Below the pieces are notes generated by a model. That model was given only the letters and a program-made list of their open reading frames with translations, was not told the origin of the DNA and made no database searches. From Clostridiales bacterium (GTDB lineage: Bacteria > Bacillota > Clostridia > Oscillospirales > Oscillospiraceae), in the NCBI GenBank assembly GCA_022787565.1, contig JALFVN010000028.1, positions 1 through 64,000 on the forward strand: DNA of 64,000 nt. Reading direction: 5' to 3'. The translations under genes were made by a program, and so were the position numbers. Positions 9,630 through 17,989 of the stretch are shown piece by piece; positions within the stretch are counted from its first letter, which is position 1; each line of letters begins with the position of its first letter.

Positions 9630-9901
9630 CGCAAGTTTACATAACATCATAGAAAGCAATTATCGCTTGATTGATTCAGCCGGTAGGGAAAAATCAAGAT
9701 ATTGTAGGCTGTTGGGCGGCCTGGTACAAAAACTTGGTTTTCCTCAGCAACAGATTTTCTGAAGTTGACATAAGGAGAAAAAATTTTTGAAAAATCGAAA
9801 AAAAGTCTTGATTAATTTGATGTTTTGTAATATATTGTTACCACAGCGTAGTTATGTTAATCATATTTTTATGCCACAAAATTTCAAAGCGGTGACAAGA
9901 A
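9630..9901 (+). promoter_or_regulatory. 272-bp gap with promoter and possible structured leader
   Basis: No gene seen. A promoter reads TTGATT (9808-9813), 17-bp spacer, TATATT (9831-9836) and should drive the downstream membrane-protein and xer genes. Further upstream, CTGTTG (9709-9714) can pair with CAACAG (9748-9753) around a GC-rich inner hairpin. That could be a short structured RNA, but nothing matches a family I know. Confidence 0.45.
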
Positions 9902-10393
9902 ATGAATAACCGGCAAATATCTTCCACCTATTCCTTTCTGGTATTTGTTTTCTTTATTGCCGGTGGTATAACCGCGTCACTGACCTTAACGGATTTTCCC
10001 GATATTCCGGGCAATATACCGCTGCCGGAAAACTACATTTTTGTACTTGTGCCCATTGTGCTGTCGTTTTTTCTTGCGATGACGGTGCTTGGTGTGTTTC
10101 TGCTCCCTGTGTGCAGCTTTGTCTGCGGCGCGTTTATCGCCTGCCAGGCGCAGGGAATGCTTTCTCAGGGAAAGGTCTGCGGGGATTACCGTGACGGCTG
10201 CGCCTTTCTGTGCGTTCTGGTTCCGGCGTTCTTTGTGATCTGCTCCGGCGGGATGCAAAGCTCAGCGCTGATAAGGGAGGCTCTGGCAAAGGCTGGAGCG
10301 CAGAGCAAAACTTCGTTCAGGTCTTATATCCTGGCGGCTGTCGCTGCAGGTGCGGCTGTCTGTCTGGCGGGATATATCATCAATAAGATATAA
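9902..10393 (+). CDS. Multi-pass membrane protein, possibly SpoIIM-related
   Basis: 163 residues with about five hydrophobic helices (12-30, 45-64, 66-90, 100-120, 142-162). SpoIIM, part of the engulfment machinery, is encoded a few genes from xerD in Bacillus, and the position just before xer here suggests a related role. It is shorter than Bacillus SpoIIM and I see no decisive motif, so the name is inference from context and topology. 23 nt separate it from the recombinase gene. Confidence 0.45.
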   Translation: MNNRQISSTYSFLVFVFFIAGGITASLTLTDFPDIPGNIPLPENYIFVLVPIVLSFFLAMTVLGVFLLPVCSFVCGAFIACQAQGMLSQGKVCGDYRDGCAFLCVLVPAFFVICSGGMQSSALIREALAKAGAQSKTSFRSYILAAVAAGAAVCLAGYIINKI

Positions 10394-10416
10394 AAAGAGG
10401 AAAGGAGGGCGTTCGG

Positions 10417-11307
10417 ATGCTTAACAGCGAATGTATTGAAATATTTGAAAAGTATCTGCGGGAGGAAAAAAAATCCTCTGCCAACACCCTCAGTTCTTAT
10501 CTTCGCGATATCAGGCAGTTTGGGGCCTATCTTGAGCTGCATACGGATACGGATTTCGTATCTGCCACGGAAGATGAGCTGTCAGAGTATATCAATTGGC
10601 TGAAAGGACAGGGAAAATCCGTTGCTACGGTTTCAAGATGCATCGCCTCTCTGAAATGTCTGTACGCTTTTCTGACCATAAGGCAGATCATTGCGGAAAA
10701 TCCCTCAACAAAGCTGGTCCCGGACAAAGGGGAGCATAAGCTCCCGCAGATCCTCACCAGCCAGGAGGTGGACCTGCTGCTGGAACAGCCCGAATGCATC
10801 GACGCAAAAGGCTACAGGGACAAGGCTATGCTGGAGCTGCTGTATGCCACCGGTATCCGGGTGACGGAGCTGATCAACCTGGATATTACGGACATCAATC
10901 TGGCTGCCGGCGTAATCCGCTGCCGCACCCGGGATAAGGAGCGACTGATCCCCATGTATGCCAAGGCGGTCAAGGCTCTCAGCGACTATGTGATCCTTGT
11001 CCGCCCCCAGATGATCGCTTTGCCCGATGAGCCGTCCCTGTTTGTCAACGTCAACGGTGAGCGTATGTCCCGTCAGGGCTTCTGGAAGCTCATCAAGTAT
11101 TACCAGAAAAAAGCGAACATAGAAAAGGATATCACTCCTCACACGCTCAGGCACTCTTTTGCCGCCCATCTGCTGGAAAACGGTGCGGATATCCACGCCA
11201 TACAGGAAATGCTGGGCCATGCGGACATCTCCTCCACCCAAGTATATACCCAGCTGGTGAAAAAGCAGCTGAAGGACGTCTACAACAAAGCCCACCCCCG
11301 CGCATAA
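10417..11307 (+). CDS. xerD: Tyrosine recombinase XerC/XerD
   Basis: 296 residues, the usual Xer length, with an N-terminal SAM-like core-binding domain and a C-terminal catalytic domain. The catalytic set is present: Arg in ATGIRVTEL, Lys region DKERLIPM, His-x-x-Arg in TPHTLRHSF, His in LGHADIS, and Tyr in TQVYTQL. It resolves chromosome dimers at dif. AAAGGAGGG gives a strong ribosome binding site. An intrinsic terminator follows. Whether C or D is uncertain; a second Xer-type gene lies at 20879-21898. Confidence 0.9.
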   Translation: MLNSECIEIFEKYLREEKKSSANTLSSYLRDIRQFGAYLELHTDTDFVSATEDELSEYINWLKGQGKSVATVSRCIASLKCLYAFLTIRQIIAENPSTKLVPDKGEHKLPQILTSQEVDLLLEQPECIDAKGYRDKAMLELLYATGIRVTELINLDITDINLAAGVIRCRTRDKERLIPMYAKAVKALSDYVILVRPQMIALPDEPSLFVNVNGERMSRQGFWKLIKYYQKKANIEKDITPHTLRHSFAAHLLENGADIHAIQEMLGHADISSTQVYTQLVKKQLKDVYNKAHPRA

Positions 11308-11308
11308 C

Positions 11309-11351
11309 AAAAAGTCTAACCGGCGCATGATGGCGCCGGTTAGACTTTTTT
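11309..11351 (+). terminator. Terminator after xerD
   Basis: 18-bp perfect stem AAAAAGTCTAACCGGCGC (11309-11326) / GCGCCGGTTAGACTTTTT (11333-11350) with a 6-nt loop. Confidence 0.92.
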
Positions 11352-11353
11352 GG

Positions 11354-11382
11354 TTGCCATCATGTCCGGTTTATGATAAAAT
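11354..11382 (+). promoter_or_regulatory. Promoter of ruvCAB
   Basis: TTGCCA (11354-11359), 17-bp spacer, TAAAAT (11377-11382). No LexA-type CGAAC-N4-GTTCG box is seen nearby. Confidence 0.7.
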
Positions 11383-11409
11383 CATGAGGGAAAATAAGGA
11401 CGTGATCAA

Positions 11410-11922
11410 ATGAGAATACTGGGTCTTGACCCGGGAATTGCCACCATCGGCTTTGGCCTTGTTGAGTCAGACCGGAGCAAATACAGTCTGGTGCGCTGCG
11501 GCGTCATCACTACGCCCGCCCATACCAGCCTTTCCAGCCGGCTTGAACAGATCTATGATGACCTTAGCCAGCTTTTGGAAGCCTTCAGGCCGGAGGCTGT
11601 TTCCATTGAGGAGCTGTTTTTCAACACCAACATCACCACGGGAATTGCCGTGGCTCACGGCAGGGGAGTGATCCTGCTGGCCTGCCAGAAGGCAGGGGTG
11701 AAAATATACGAATATACGCCGCTGCAGGTCAAGCAGGCCGTATGTGGCTACGGGCGGGCAGAGAAATCCCAGGTGATGGACATGGTCAGACGTCTCTGCA
11801 ATCTGAAAGCCCCGCCCAAACCCGACGATGCTGCGGACGCCGTGGCCCTTGCGCTCTGCCATGCAAGAAGCTCCACATCATTACTCTACAGGGGTGAGAG
11901 AGAAGAATGTTCTACCATATAG
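11410..11922 (+). CDS. ruvC: Holliday-junction resolvase RuvC
   Basis: Cuts Holliday junctions guided by RuvAB. 170 residues, full length. Acidic active-site residues are Asp7 in GLDPGIATIGFG, Glu in SIEELFF, and the Asp pair in KPDDAADAVALALCH. Overlaps ruvA by 16 nt, first gene of the ruvCAB operon. Normal for the family. Confidence 0.96.
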   Translation: MRILGLDPGIATIGFGLVESDRSKYSLVRCGVITTPAHTSLSSRLEQIYDDLSQLLEAFRPEAVSIEELFFNTNITTGIAVAHGRGVILLACQKAGVKIYEYTPLQVKQAVCGYGRAEKSQVMDMVRRLCNLKAPPKPDDAADAVALALCHARSSTSLLYRGEREECSTI

Positions 11923-12503
11923 AAGGAAAGCTTGTCGAGGTGGGCCAGAATCTGGCGGTTATCGACTGCGGCGGGGTGGGCTACGCCCTGAATGTAACGT
12001 TGAATACGCTGTCCTGCATCAAGCCCGGGGAAAAGACAAAGCTTTATGTGTCGGAGATCATCAAAGAGGACGCCTTCGACCTGTACGGTTTTTCCACAAA
12101 AAGCGAGAAACGCTGTTTTGAAATGCTTGTCTCCGTATCCGGTATCGGCCCCAAGGCCGCGCTGTCCATCCTCTCCGCCAACACGCCGGAGGGGCTGGCC
12201 CTTGCCATCATGAACAACAACGAAAAAGCCCTGACGGTTGCCCCGGGCATCGGAAAGAAGATCGCTCAGCGCGTGATTCTGGAGCTGAAAGACAAGATCG
12301 GCAAAGAAAACGGCCCTGTGGAAATGCAGCTGCCTGTCCCCGCAACACCGGCGGAGAGCGGCGCGGTGAACGACGCGGTGGCTGCCCTTACGGTACTTGG
12401 CTACAGCAGCTCTGAGATCGCCCCGGTTCTCAAGAAAATAGATATCGCCCAGCTCAGTACCGAGCAGATCATTAAGGCGGTTCTCAAGCAGATGGTCAAA
12501 TAA
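11907..12503 (+). CDS. ruvA: Holliday-junction DNA helicase subunit RuvA
   Basis: 198 residues; binds the four-way junction and loads RuvB. Three domains are visible: an N-terminal OB fold (MFYHIEGKLVEVG), the central helix-hairpin-helix pair (VSGIGPKAALSIL and APGIGKKIAQRVI), and a C-terminal RuvB-contacting domain (AVAALTVLGYSSSEI). Starts inside ruvC and ends 12 nt before ruvB. Confidence 0.96.
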   Translation: MFYHIEGKLVEVGQNLAVIDCGGVGYALNVTLNTLSCIKPGEKTKLYVSEIIKEDAFDLYGFSTKSEKRCFEMLVSVSGIGPKAALSILSANTPEGLALAIMNNNEKALTVAPGIGKKIAQRVILELKDKIGKENGPVEMQLPVPATPAESGAVNDAVAALTVLGYSSSEIAPVLKKIDIAQLSTEQIIKAVLKQMVK

Positions 12504-12515
12504 CAGGAGAAGCCT

Positions 12516-13556
12516 ATGAGCATCAATTTTTCAGACGAAACGAACGGCGAGATCATCACCACCACGGCAAGCCTGCCGGAGGACAACAGTGAAGGCTCCC
12601 TTCGCCCCAGAAGTATCAATGAATATATCGGTCAGGAAAAGGCAAAAAATAACCTGAGCATTTTTATCAACGCGGCAAAAATGCGGGGCGAGCCCCTTGA
12701 CCACGTGCTGCTCCATGGCCCCCCGGGTCTGGGCAAGACCACCCTTGCGGCGGTCATTGCCAACGAGATGGGGGTGAACATGCGCATTACCTCAGGCCCG
12801 GCCATTGAAAAACCGGGGGATCTGGTGGCTATGCTCACCAACCTGAACGAAGGGGACATCCTTTTTGTGGACGAGATCCATCGCCTGAACCGCGCTTATG
12901 AGGAAATCCTCTATCCCGCTATGGAGGACTATGCAATCGACATCATCCTGGGCAAAGGTCCTTCCGCTAACTCCATCCATCTTGACCTGCCCCATTTTAC
13001 TCTGATCGGCGCCACCACCCGTTCCGGACAGCTTACCGCCCCGCTGAGGGACCGTTTCGGTGTCTCCCTGCGCCTTGAGCTGTACAGCCCCGAGGAGCTG
13101 ACACGCATCGTTGTCCGCTCTGCGGGAATTCTGAATGTGGAGATCGACCCGGAAGGGGCATATGAGATCGCCTCCCGCTCAAGAGGTACACCCAGAATCG
13201 CAAACCGCCTGCTGCGCCGGGTGCGGGATTACGCCCAGGTCCGTGCGGACGGCGTGATCACAAAGCCGGTGGCGGATATGGCGCTGTCCAGCCTCGAGGT
13301 GGACAAGATGGGCCTTGACGCTCTTGACCGCCGGATGCTGCGCAGCATTATCCAGTATTATAACGGCGGCCCTGTTGGCCTTGAGACACTTGCCGCCACC
13401 ATCAATGAAGAGGCTGTGACACTGGAGGATGTCTATGAGCCCTATCTTCTGCAGCACGGCTTTTTGACCCGGACACCCCGGGGCCGCTGCGTCACCAGAA
13501 AGGCTTATGAGCATCTGGGAATTGAATATATGGGCCAGCAGCAGATGGATTTTTAG
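12516..13556 (+). CDS. ruvB: Holliday-junction branch-migration ATPase RuvB
   Basis: 346-residue AAA+ motor. Walker [10 protein letters not shown], Walker [11 protein letters not shown], sensor [17 protein letters not shown] and the winged-helix C-terminus ([11 protein letters not shown]) are all present. AGGAG precedes the ATG. Last gene of ruvCAB; a separate promoter starts the sigma-factor gene downstream. Confidence 0.97.
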   Translation: MSINFSDETNGEIITTTASLPEDNSEGSLRPRSINEYIGQEKAKNNLSIFINAAKMRGEPLDHVLLHGPPGLGKTTLAAVIANEMGVNMRITSGPAIEKPGDLVAMLTNLNEGDILFVDEIHRLNRAYEEILYPAMEDYAIDIILGKGPSANSIHLDLPHFTLIGATTRSGQLTAPLRDRFGVSLRLELYSPEELTRIVVRSAGILNVEIDPEGAYEIASRSRGTPRIANRLLRRVRDYAQVRADGVITKPVADMALSSLEVDKMGLDALDRRMLRSIIQYYNGGPVGLETLAATINEEAVTLEDVYEPYLLQHGFLTRTPRGRCVTRKAYEHLGIEYMGQQQMDF

Positions 13557-13585
13557 CATAATTTCAAAGAACTTGCAAAAATCTA

Positions 13586-13613
13586 TTGACTTTGAACAAT
13601 ATTGATGTATAAT
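13586..13613 (+). promoter_or_regulatory. Promoter of the sigH-like gene
   Basis: TTGACT (13586-13591), 16-bp spacer, TATAAT (13608-13613). It overlaps the most upstream in-frame start of the sigma gene (TTG at 13602), which rules that start out. Confidence 0.8.
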
Positions 13614-13649
13614 GCAAGGTGTATATTTGGTGACAATGGTTGGATAACA

Positions 13650-14267
13650 ATGTTTGACTATGCTGGCTATACGGATGTTCAGCTTCAGCGTCTTGCCGTT
13701 TCCGGCGACAGGGCTGCCGAAGAAGAACTGGTAAAGAAATACATGCAGCTTGTGCGCGCATGTTCAAGACCCCTTTTTCTTGCCGGCGGTGACAGCGAGG
13801 ATCTGATCCAGGAGGGAATGTTCGGGCTCCTTTCGGCCATAAAGGAATTTGATCCGGACAAAGGCTCCTCGTTCAAAACATTTGTAGAACATTGCATCAG
13901 AATGCGTCTTTATTCAGCAATCAAATCCGCATCCCGTATGAAGCATTTCCCGCTCAATGACGGCATGTCCCTTGAGCAACTCTCAGAAGAATCCAATTCT
14001 CGGTTATCGGCCGGCGCTGAACGCTTTTACCGTATGCCTGAAGATCTGATTCTGGCCAGAGAGAGCAAGGAAGAACTTTATAACGCCTTATCAAATTGCC
14101 TTTCAAAGCTTGAGTCAAAAGTGCTTGATTTATTCCTTGACGGGCTGTCATACCAGGATATTGCGTCAAGACTGGGTAAGGATACCAAGTCTGTGGATAA
14201 CGCAGTACAAAGGATCAGGCACAAACTGGCGCGGAACCCCAAAATTGGCGAAATCAGCTTTAGCTGA
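13650..14267 (+). CDS. sigH: RNA polymerase sigma factor, SigH-like
   Basis: 205 residues from the ATG at 13650. Region 2 (EDLIQEGMFGLLSAIKEFDPDKG), the RMKHFPLN segment and region 4 (YQDIASRLGKDTKSVDNAVQ) read like Bacillus SigH, which has RQKHIPLN and SYQEI...KSIDNALQRVKRKL at matching places. SigH is the stationary-phase factor that starts sporulation. Here it lies downstream of ruvB rather than in the ribosomal/secE region where Bacillus has it, so orthology is likely but not certain. A sigma-A-like promoter lies just upstream. Confidence 0.75.
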   Translation: MFDYAGYTDVQLQRLAVSGDRAAEEELVKKYMQLVRACSRPLFLAGGDSEDLIQEGMFGLLSAIKEFDPDKGSSFKTFVEHCIRMRLYSAIKSASRMKHFPLNDGMSLEQLSEESNSRLSAGAERFYRMPEDLILARESKEELYNALSNCLSKLESKVLDLFLDGLSYQDIASRLGKDTKSVDNAVQRIRHKLARNPKIGEISFS

Positions 14268-14316
14268 ACGCAAATAAAGCCGATAACGGCACATCTATCA
14301 AAAGAGAGGATTCAAA

Positions 14317-14595
14317 ATGTACGAAGACAAAACTTTAGTATGCAAAGAGTGCGGCAATCAGTTTGTTTTTACCGCCGGTGAGCAGGAATTCTACGCAGAG
14401 CGCGGATTCCAGAACGAGCCCCAGCGCTGCAAGGCCTGCCGTGACGCACGCAAGAACGCAGCCCGTGGTCCCCGTGAGTTCTTTACCGCAACCTGCGCAG
14501 CATGCGGCGGCGAGGCAAAGGTTCCCTTCGAGCCCAAGTCTGATCGCCCTGTTTACTGCAGCGAGTGCTTTGCCAAGATGAGAGAGCAGGCCTGA
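14317..14595 (+). CDS. Small zinc-ribbon protein (CxxC-x17-CxxC type)
   Basis: 92 residues with two zinc-ribbon-like units: CKECG...CKACRDAR in the first half and CAACGGEAKVPF...YCSECF in the second. This tandem CxxC architecture occurs in small uncharacterised Clostridial proteins, possibly nucleic-acid binding. GAGAGG precedes the ATG and a strong terminator follows. Function unknown. Confidence 0.75.
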   Translation: MYEDKTLVCKECGNQFVFTAGEQEFYAERGFQNEPQRCKACRDARKNAARGPREFFTATCAACGGEAKVPFEPKSDRPVYCSECFAKMREQA

Positions 14596-14605
14596 GTTGC
14601 TGACA

Positions 14606-14645
14606 AAAAGATTGGGGCGCTTGCTTAAAGCGCCCCAATCTTTTA
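14606..14645 (+). terminator. Terminator after the zinc-ribbon gene
   Basis: 17-bp perfect stem AAAAGATTGGGGCGCTT (14606-14622) / AAGCGCCCCAATCTTTT (14628-14644), 5-nt loop. Confidence 0.92.
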
Positions 14646-14671
14646 TTTAAAAATAAAGAAAGGTGTTTTCA

Positions 14672-14872
14672 ATGGAAATCAAAAGAGAGACCCTTATTGC
14701 CGAGATCGTCGAAAACTGCCCCCAGGCTATGCCCGCTTTTCAGGCCATAGGCATGCACTGCATGGGCTGCGCCCTGGCCAGCGGCGAGACCCTGGAGCAG
14801 GCCTGTGCAGTTCACGGCGTTGACCCCGACGAATTTATTGAAGAGCTCAAAGCTTTCCTTCTCACTGTCTGA
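14672..14872 (+). CDS. DUF1858-domain protein
   Basis: 66 residues, a stand-alone DUF1858 domain. The family hallmark is the Cys pair in GMHCMGCALA, also found at the N-terminus of iron-sulfur repair proteins of the ScdA/RIC group. The ATG at 14672 is preceded by AAAGAAAGG at good spacing; a GTG at 14663 overlaps that site. Role unknown; redox or metal handling is a guess. Confidence 0.8.
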   Translation: MEIKRETLIAEIVENCPQAMPAFQAIGMHCMGCALASGETLEQACAVHGVDPDEFIEELKAFLLTV

Positions 14873-14874
14873 TC

Positions 14875-14904
14875 AAAAGCCGGATCTGATCCGGCTTTTC
14901 TTTT
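14875..14904 (+). terminator. Terminator after the DUF1858 gene
   Basis: 11-bp perfect stem AAAAGCCGGAT (14875-14885) / ATCCGGCTTTT (14889-14899) with a 3-nt loop and T tail, just before the trmK ribosome binding site. Confidence 0.8.
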
Positions 14905-14918
14905 ATGGAGAAAATACC

Positions 14919-15611
14919 ATGAACAAACGATTGCAAGTGATCTGTTCGCTGATCTGTCAGGGCCGGGGCGTTGTGGACGTAGGTACTGACCACGGGTATA
15001 TCCCCGTCGCTCTGGCGCAAAACGGTTACGCCGGGAAAATTATTGCGTCGGACATCCGTCCCGGCCCCCTCCAGGCTGCCCGTAATTCCGCGGAAAGCGC
15101 GGAGGTTGAGGATAAAATCGAATTTCTCCTCTGCGACGGGCTGGACGGCTGCGAGAAATCGGTCATCGACACCATCGTGATCGCCGGTATGGGCGGAGAC
15201 ACCATTTGCGGTATACTTGACCGGGCGGAATGGTGCATGACGCCGGACTATACCCTGATTTTGCAGCCCATGACCAAGGCGGAGGTCGTCAGGTACTGGC
15301 TTGCCTACAACGGATATGAATTTCTGGACGAAGTGCTTGTCAAGGACGGTGGCATCATTTATCAGGTCATCCGGGCGCGGATCAAGGAAAACACCTCGCT
15401 CTCTTTGGCGGAACTGTTTACGGGGGAATACGCGCTTGCCGTGAAGAACCCGCTGTTCGGAGAATTTCTGGACACGCTCATTTCCCGTTTTGAGACCGGC
15501 ATAAAAGGATTGGAGAGCGCAAAGGACTGCAGGCCCTGCAGTCTGGCGCTGAAAAAGCAGATCTGTTCTCAGCTGATGGAGATGAGAGGAAAGACCAATG
15601 ACAAGAATTAA
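14919..15611 (+). CDS. trmK: tRNA (adenine22-N1)-methyltransferase TrmK
   Basis: 230 residues. SAM-binding motif GVVDVGTDHGYIPVAL near the N-terminus, then IASDIRPGPL and the conserved VIAGMGGDTI. GGAG before the ATG at 14919 decides the start. Upstream in-frame starts overlap the previous gene and its terminator. Overlap of 14 nt with nif3 reproduces the trmK-yqfO pairing of Bacillus. Confidence 0.92.
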   Translation: MNKRLQVICSLICQGRGVVDVGTDHGYIPVALAQNGYAGKIIASDIRPGPLQAARNSAESAEVEDKIEFLLCDGLDGCEKSVIDTIVIAGMGGDTICGILDRAEWCMTPDYTLILQPMTKAEVVRYWLAYNGYEFLDEVLVKDGGIIYQVIRARIKENTSLSLAELFTGEYALAVKNPLFGEFLDTLISRFETGIKGLESAKDCRPCSLALKKQICSQLMEMRGKTNDKN

Positions 15612-16365
15612 GGATATATTCGATTTTTTGTGCGGCATTGCTCCGCTGGAGCTGCAGTGCAGCTTTGATAACGCAGGATTTCAGACCGGCAGAAGCGGCA
15701 GAGAAGTGAAAAAGGTGCTGCTGGCTCTGGATGTGACCGATTGGGTGATCGGCGAGGCCAGAGAGAAGGGGGCAGAACTGATCCTGTCCCATCATCCGCT
15801 TCTTTTTGCACCGATGAAAAAGATTACCGACGAAAGCGGAAACGGAGAGAAGCTGCTGCGCCTTGCGGAAGAGGGAATTGCCGTGATTTCCATGCACACC
15901 AACCTGGACATTGCCCCCGGCGGTGTAAACGACGTACTGATCGCCGCTCTGGGCGCATCATCGGAAGGGCCCTTGGACGAGGAGGGCTGCGGAAGGATCG
16001 GAACCCTTCCCGAACCGGTCAGCATGGAGCAATTTCTTGCCCGCTGTAAGGCGGCACTTCGGACAAAGGGCCTGCGCTATACCACTTCCGGCAGACCGGT
16101 ACAGCATCTGGCTGTGATGGGCGGCTCCGGCGGCGACTGCGTTGAACGCGCTGCCATGCTGGGCTGCGACACCTATGTGACGGCAGACATCAAATACCAC
16201 CAGTTCCTCCTTGCTGCCGAGCTGGGTTTGAATCTCATCGATGCCGACCATTTCTGCACCGAAAACCCGGTCATCCCTGTTTTGTGCGAACAATTGAAAA
16301 AGGCTTTCCCGGATGTGGAATTTACGGTATCCGAAACCCACGGACAGGTCGTTGAATTCTTCTGA
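15598..16365 (+). CDS. Nif3/YqfO-like dinuclear-metal protein
   Basis: 255 residues, the short form without the inserted PII-like domain. Metal ligands: LSHHPLLF near residue 62-69, MHTNLDIAPGGVND, and the C-terminal DADHFCTENPV. Forms hexameric toroids in characterised members; the activity is unsettled (GTP cyclohydrolase-like and regulatory roles have been proposed for the family). Translationally coupled to trmK. Ends just before the terminator-like hairpin in front of spoIVA. Confidence 0.88.
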   Translation: MTRIKDIFDFLCGIAPLELQCSFDNAGFQTGRSGREVKKVLLALDVTDWVIGEAREKGAELILSHHPLLFAPMKKITDESGNGEKLLRLAEEGIAVISMHTNLDIAPGGVNDVLIAALGASSEGPLDEEGCGRIGTLPEPVSMEQFLARCKAALRTKGLRYTTSGRPVQHLAVMGGSGGDCVERAAMLGCDTYVTADIKYHQFLLAAELGLNLIDADHFCTENPVIPVLCEQLKKAFPDVEFTVSETHGQVVEFF

Positions 16366-16372
16366 GGGCCTG

Positions 16373-16440
16373 TCATAACATGCCTCCGCCGCTCATAAAC
16401 TCGTACAAACGAGAACATGAGAGCGGAGGCTTTTATAATG
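16373..16440 (+). promoter_or_regulatory. spoIVA control region: sigma-E-like promoter plus hairpin enclosing the ribosome binding site
   Basis: A sigma-E-like pair TCATAAC (16373-16379), 14 bp, CATAAACT (16394-16401). It overlaps a long hairpin: GCCTCCGC (16382-16389) pairs with GCGGAGGC (16423-16430), CTCAT (16392-16396) with ATGAG (16417-16421), and CTCGT (16400-16404) with ACGAG (16409-16413). TTTT follows, so it can terminate the nif3 transcript. The right arm contains the spoIVA Shine-Dalgarno GCGGAGG, hidden in read-through mRNA but free in an mRNA starting near 16407. Confidence 0.65.
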
Positions 16441-17916
16441 ACTGATACAGCAATTTATCGTGACATAGCGGCAAGAACAGACGGGGCTTTCATGCTTGGC
16501 GTTGTCGGGCCTGTCAGGACCGGAAAATCCACCTTCATCAAGCGCTTTATGGAATCCATGGTGATACCGCGCATAGAAAACACCTACATGCGGGAAAGGG
16601 CAAGAGATGAACTGCCCCAGAGCGGTTCCGGCAGAACAATTATGACAGCGGAGCCCAAATTTGTGCCGGAGGACGCGGTGGCGGTAAAGCTGGATGAAAA
16701 CAGTCAGATGTCTGTCCGGCTCATTGACTGCGTTGGCTATATGGTCGATGGGGCGTCGGGGCAGTTTGAGGACGGCGAAGAGCGGCTGGTGACTACTCCC
16801 TGGTATGACCATGAAGTTACCATGACCGAAGCGGCGGAAAAGGGGACCCACAGGGTAATTGCAGAGCACTCCACCATAGGAATCGTTGTCACTACCGACG
16901 GCAGCATATGCGATATCCCCAGAGAAAAATATCTTGTTCCTGAGGAGCGGGTCATTACGGAACTGAAGAGCATCGGCAAGCCTTTTGTGGTACTGCTCAA
17001 CAGCGCGGCGCCGGAATCGGAGGAAGCGGCTGCCGTGGCAGCGGAGATTTCGGAAAAGTATGATGTAAAATGCATCTGTATCGACTGTCTGAACACCGGC
17101 GAGGAGGAATTGACCCAGGTGCTCCGCGCCGTTTTGGAGGAATTTCCGCTGAAATCGGTGGGCATCTTCCTGCCGGAGTGGCTGGATGCTCTTCCGGACA
17201 GCAATGAACTGAAATCCGGGCTGTTTTCCCATATCCTTGAGGCGGCGGAAGACACCGTGAAGATCAAAGACGGCTATACGCTGATTAACATACTGGAACA
17301 GAATGAACAGATCAGCGGCGTGAAGCTGGAGAAAAACGACCTTGGCAAGGGAGCTATGAATATTTCCGTGCAGCTGCCCCGGGCGCTGTACTACCGGACC
17401 ATCAGCGAGCAGACGGGGATCACCGTGAATAACGACGCGGACCTGATCTCCACGCTGACGGAAATGAGCGCCGTGAAAGCGGACTACGATAAGCTCCGGG
17501 CGGCCCTTGACGATGTGCGCACAAAGGGATATGGCGTGGTTATGCCCGACGCTGAGCAGATGCAGCTTGAGGAGCCGCAGATCGTTCGTCAGGGCGGTCG
17601 GTACAGTGTCCGGCTGAAAGCCAGCGCCCCGGCCATCCATATGATCATGACCAACATTGAAACCGAGGTCACGCCCGCCATCGGCGGAGAGACTGCCTCA
17701 GAGGACATCATAAATTTCCTTTTGCAGGGCTTTGACGGGGACGTGAACCGGATATGGCAGTCAAATATCTTCGGAAAATCCCTGAACGATATTGCCGAGG
17801 AAGGGCTGACCGCCAAAATTGAGGCTCTGCCGGAGAGCGCCAAGCTGAAGCTGAAGGAGACCCTGCAGAGAATCATCAATGAGGGCAGCGGCGGTCTGAT
17901 CTGCATCCTGCTGTGA
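16438..17916 (+). CDS. spoIVA: Stage IV sporulation protein A, coat basement ATPase
   Basis: 492 residues, the same length as Bacillus SpoIVA. This cytoskeletal ATPase polymerises on the forespore outer membrane and anchors the spore coat. Walker A GPVRTGKS (residues 24-31), the conserved RTIMTAEPKFVP and LIDCVGYMVDGA segments, and the C-terminal membrane-proximal tail ending LICILL are present. The ATG at 16438 has GCGGAGG at proper distance; the in-frame ATG at 16417 lies inside the leader hairpin. Its partner SpoVM is encoded at 58292-58363. Confidence 0.97.
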   Translation: MTDTAIYRDIAARTDGAFMLGVVGPVRTGKSTFIKRFMESMVIPRIENTYMRERARDELPQSGSGRTIMTAEPKFVPEDAVAVKLDENSQMSVRLIDCVGYMVDGASGQFEDGEERLVTTPWYDHEVTMTEAAEKGTHRVIAEHSTIGIVVTTDGSICDIPREKYLVPEERVITELKSIGKPFVVLLNSAAPESEEAAAVAAEISEKYDVKCICIDCLNTGEEELTQVLRAVLEEFPLKSVGIFLPEWLDALPDSNELKSGLFSHILEAAEDTVKIKDGYTLINILEQNEQISGVKLEKNDLGKGAMNISVQLPRALYYRTISEQTGITVNNDADLISTLTEMSAVKADYDKLRAALDDVRTKGYGVVMPDAEQMQLEEPQIVRQGGRYSVRLKASAPAIHMIMTNIETEVTPAIGGETASEDIINFLLQGFDGDVNRIWQSNIFGKSLNDIAEEGLTAKIEALPESAKLKLKETLQRIINEGSGGLICILL

Positions 17917-17929
17917 CACGGCAATGTAT

Positions 17930-17969
17930 TTGACTTGGGGCAGAAAAGCAGATATAATGTTTCTGCCCC
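17930..17969 (+). promoter_or_regulatory. cwlD-radA promoter with a 10-bp inverted repeat spanning the -10 box
   Basis: TTGACT (17930-17935), 17-bp spacer, TATAAT (17953-17958). A perfect inverted repeat GGGGCAGAAA (17937-17946) / TTTCTGCCCC (17960-17969) brackets the -10 hexamer, as an operator would. This also excludes the upstream in-frame ATG at 17924 as the cwlD start. Confidence 0.7.
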
Positions 17970-17989
17970 TTGGACAAAGGAGCGTATTT

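Noticed and set aside
11354..11409. SOS (LexA) box upstream of ruvCAB
   Set aside because: No CGAAC-N4-GTTCG sequence is present, so SOS control is not supported.
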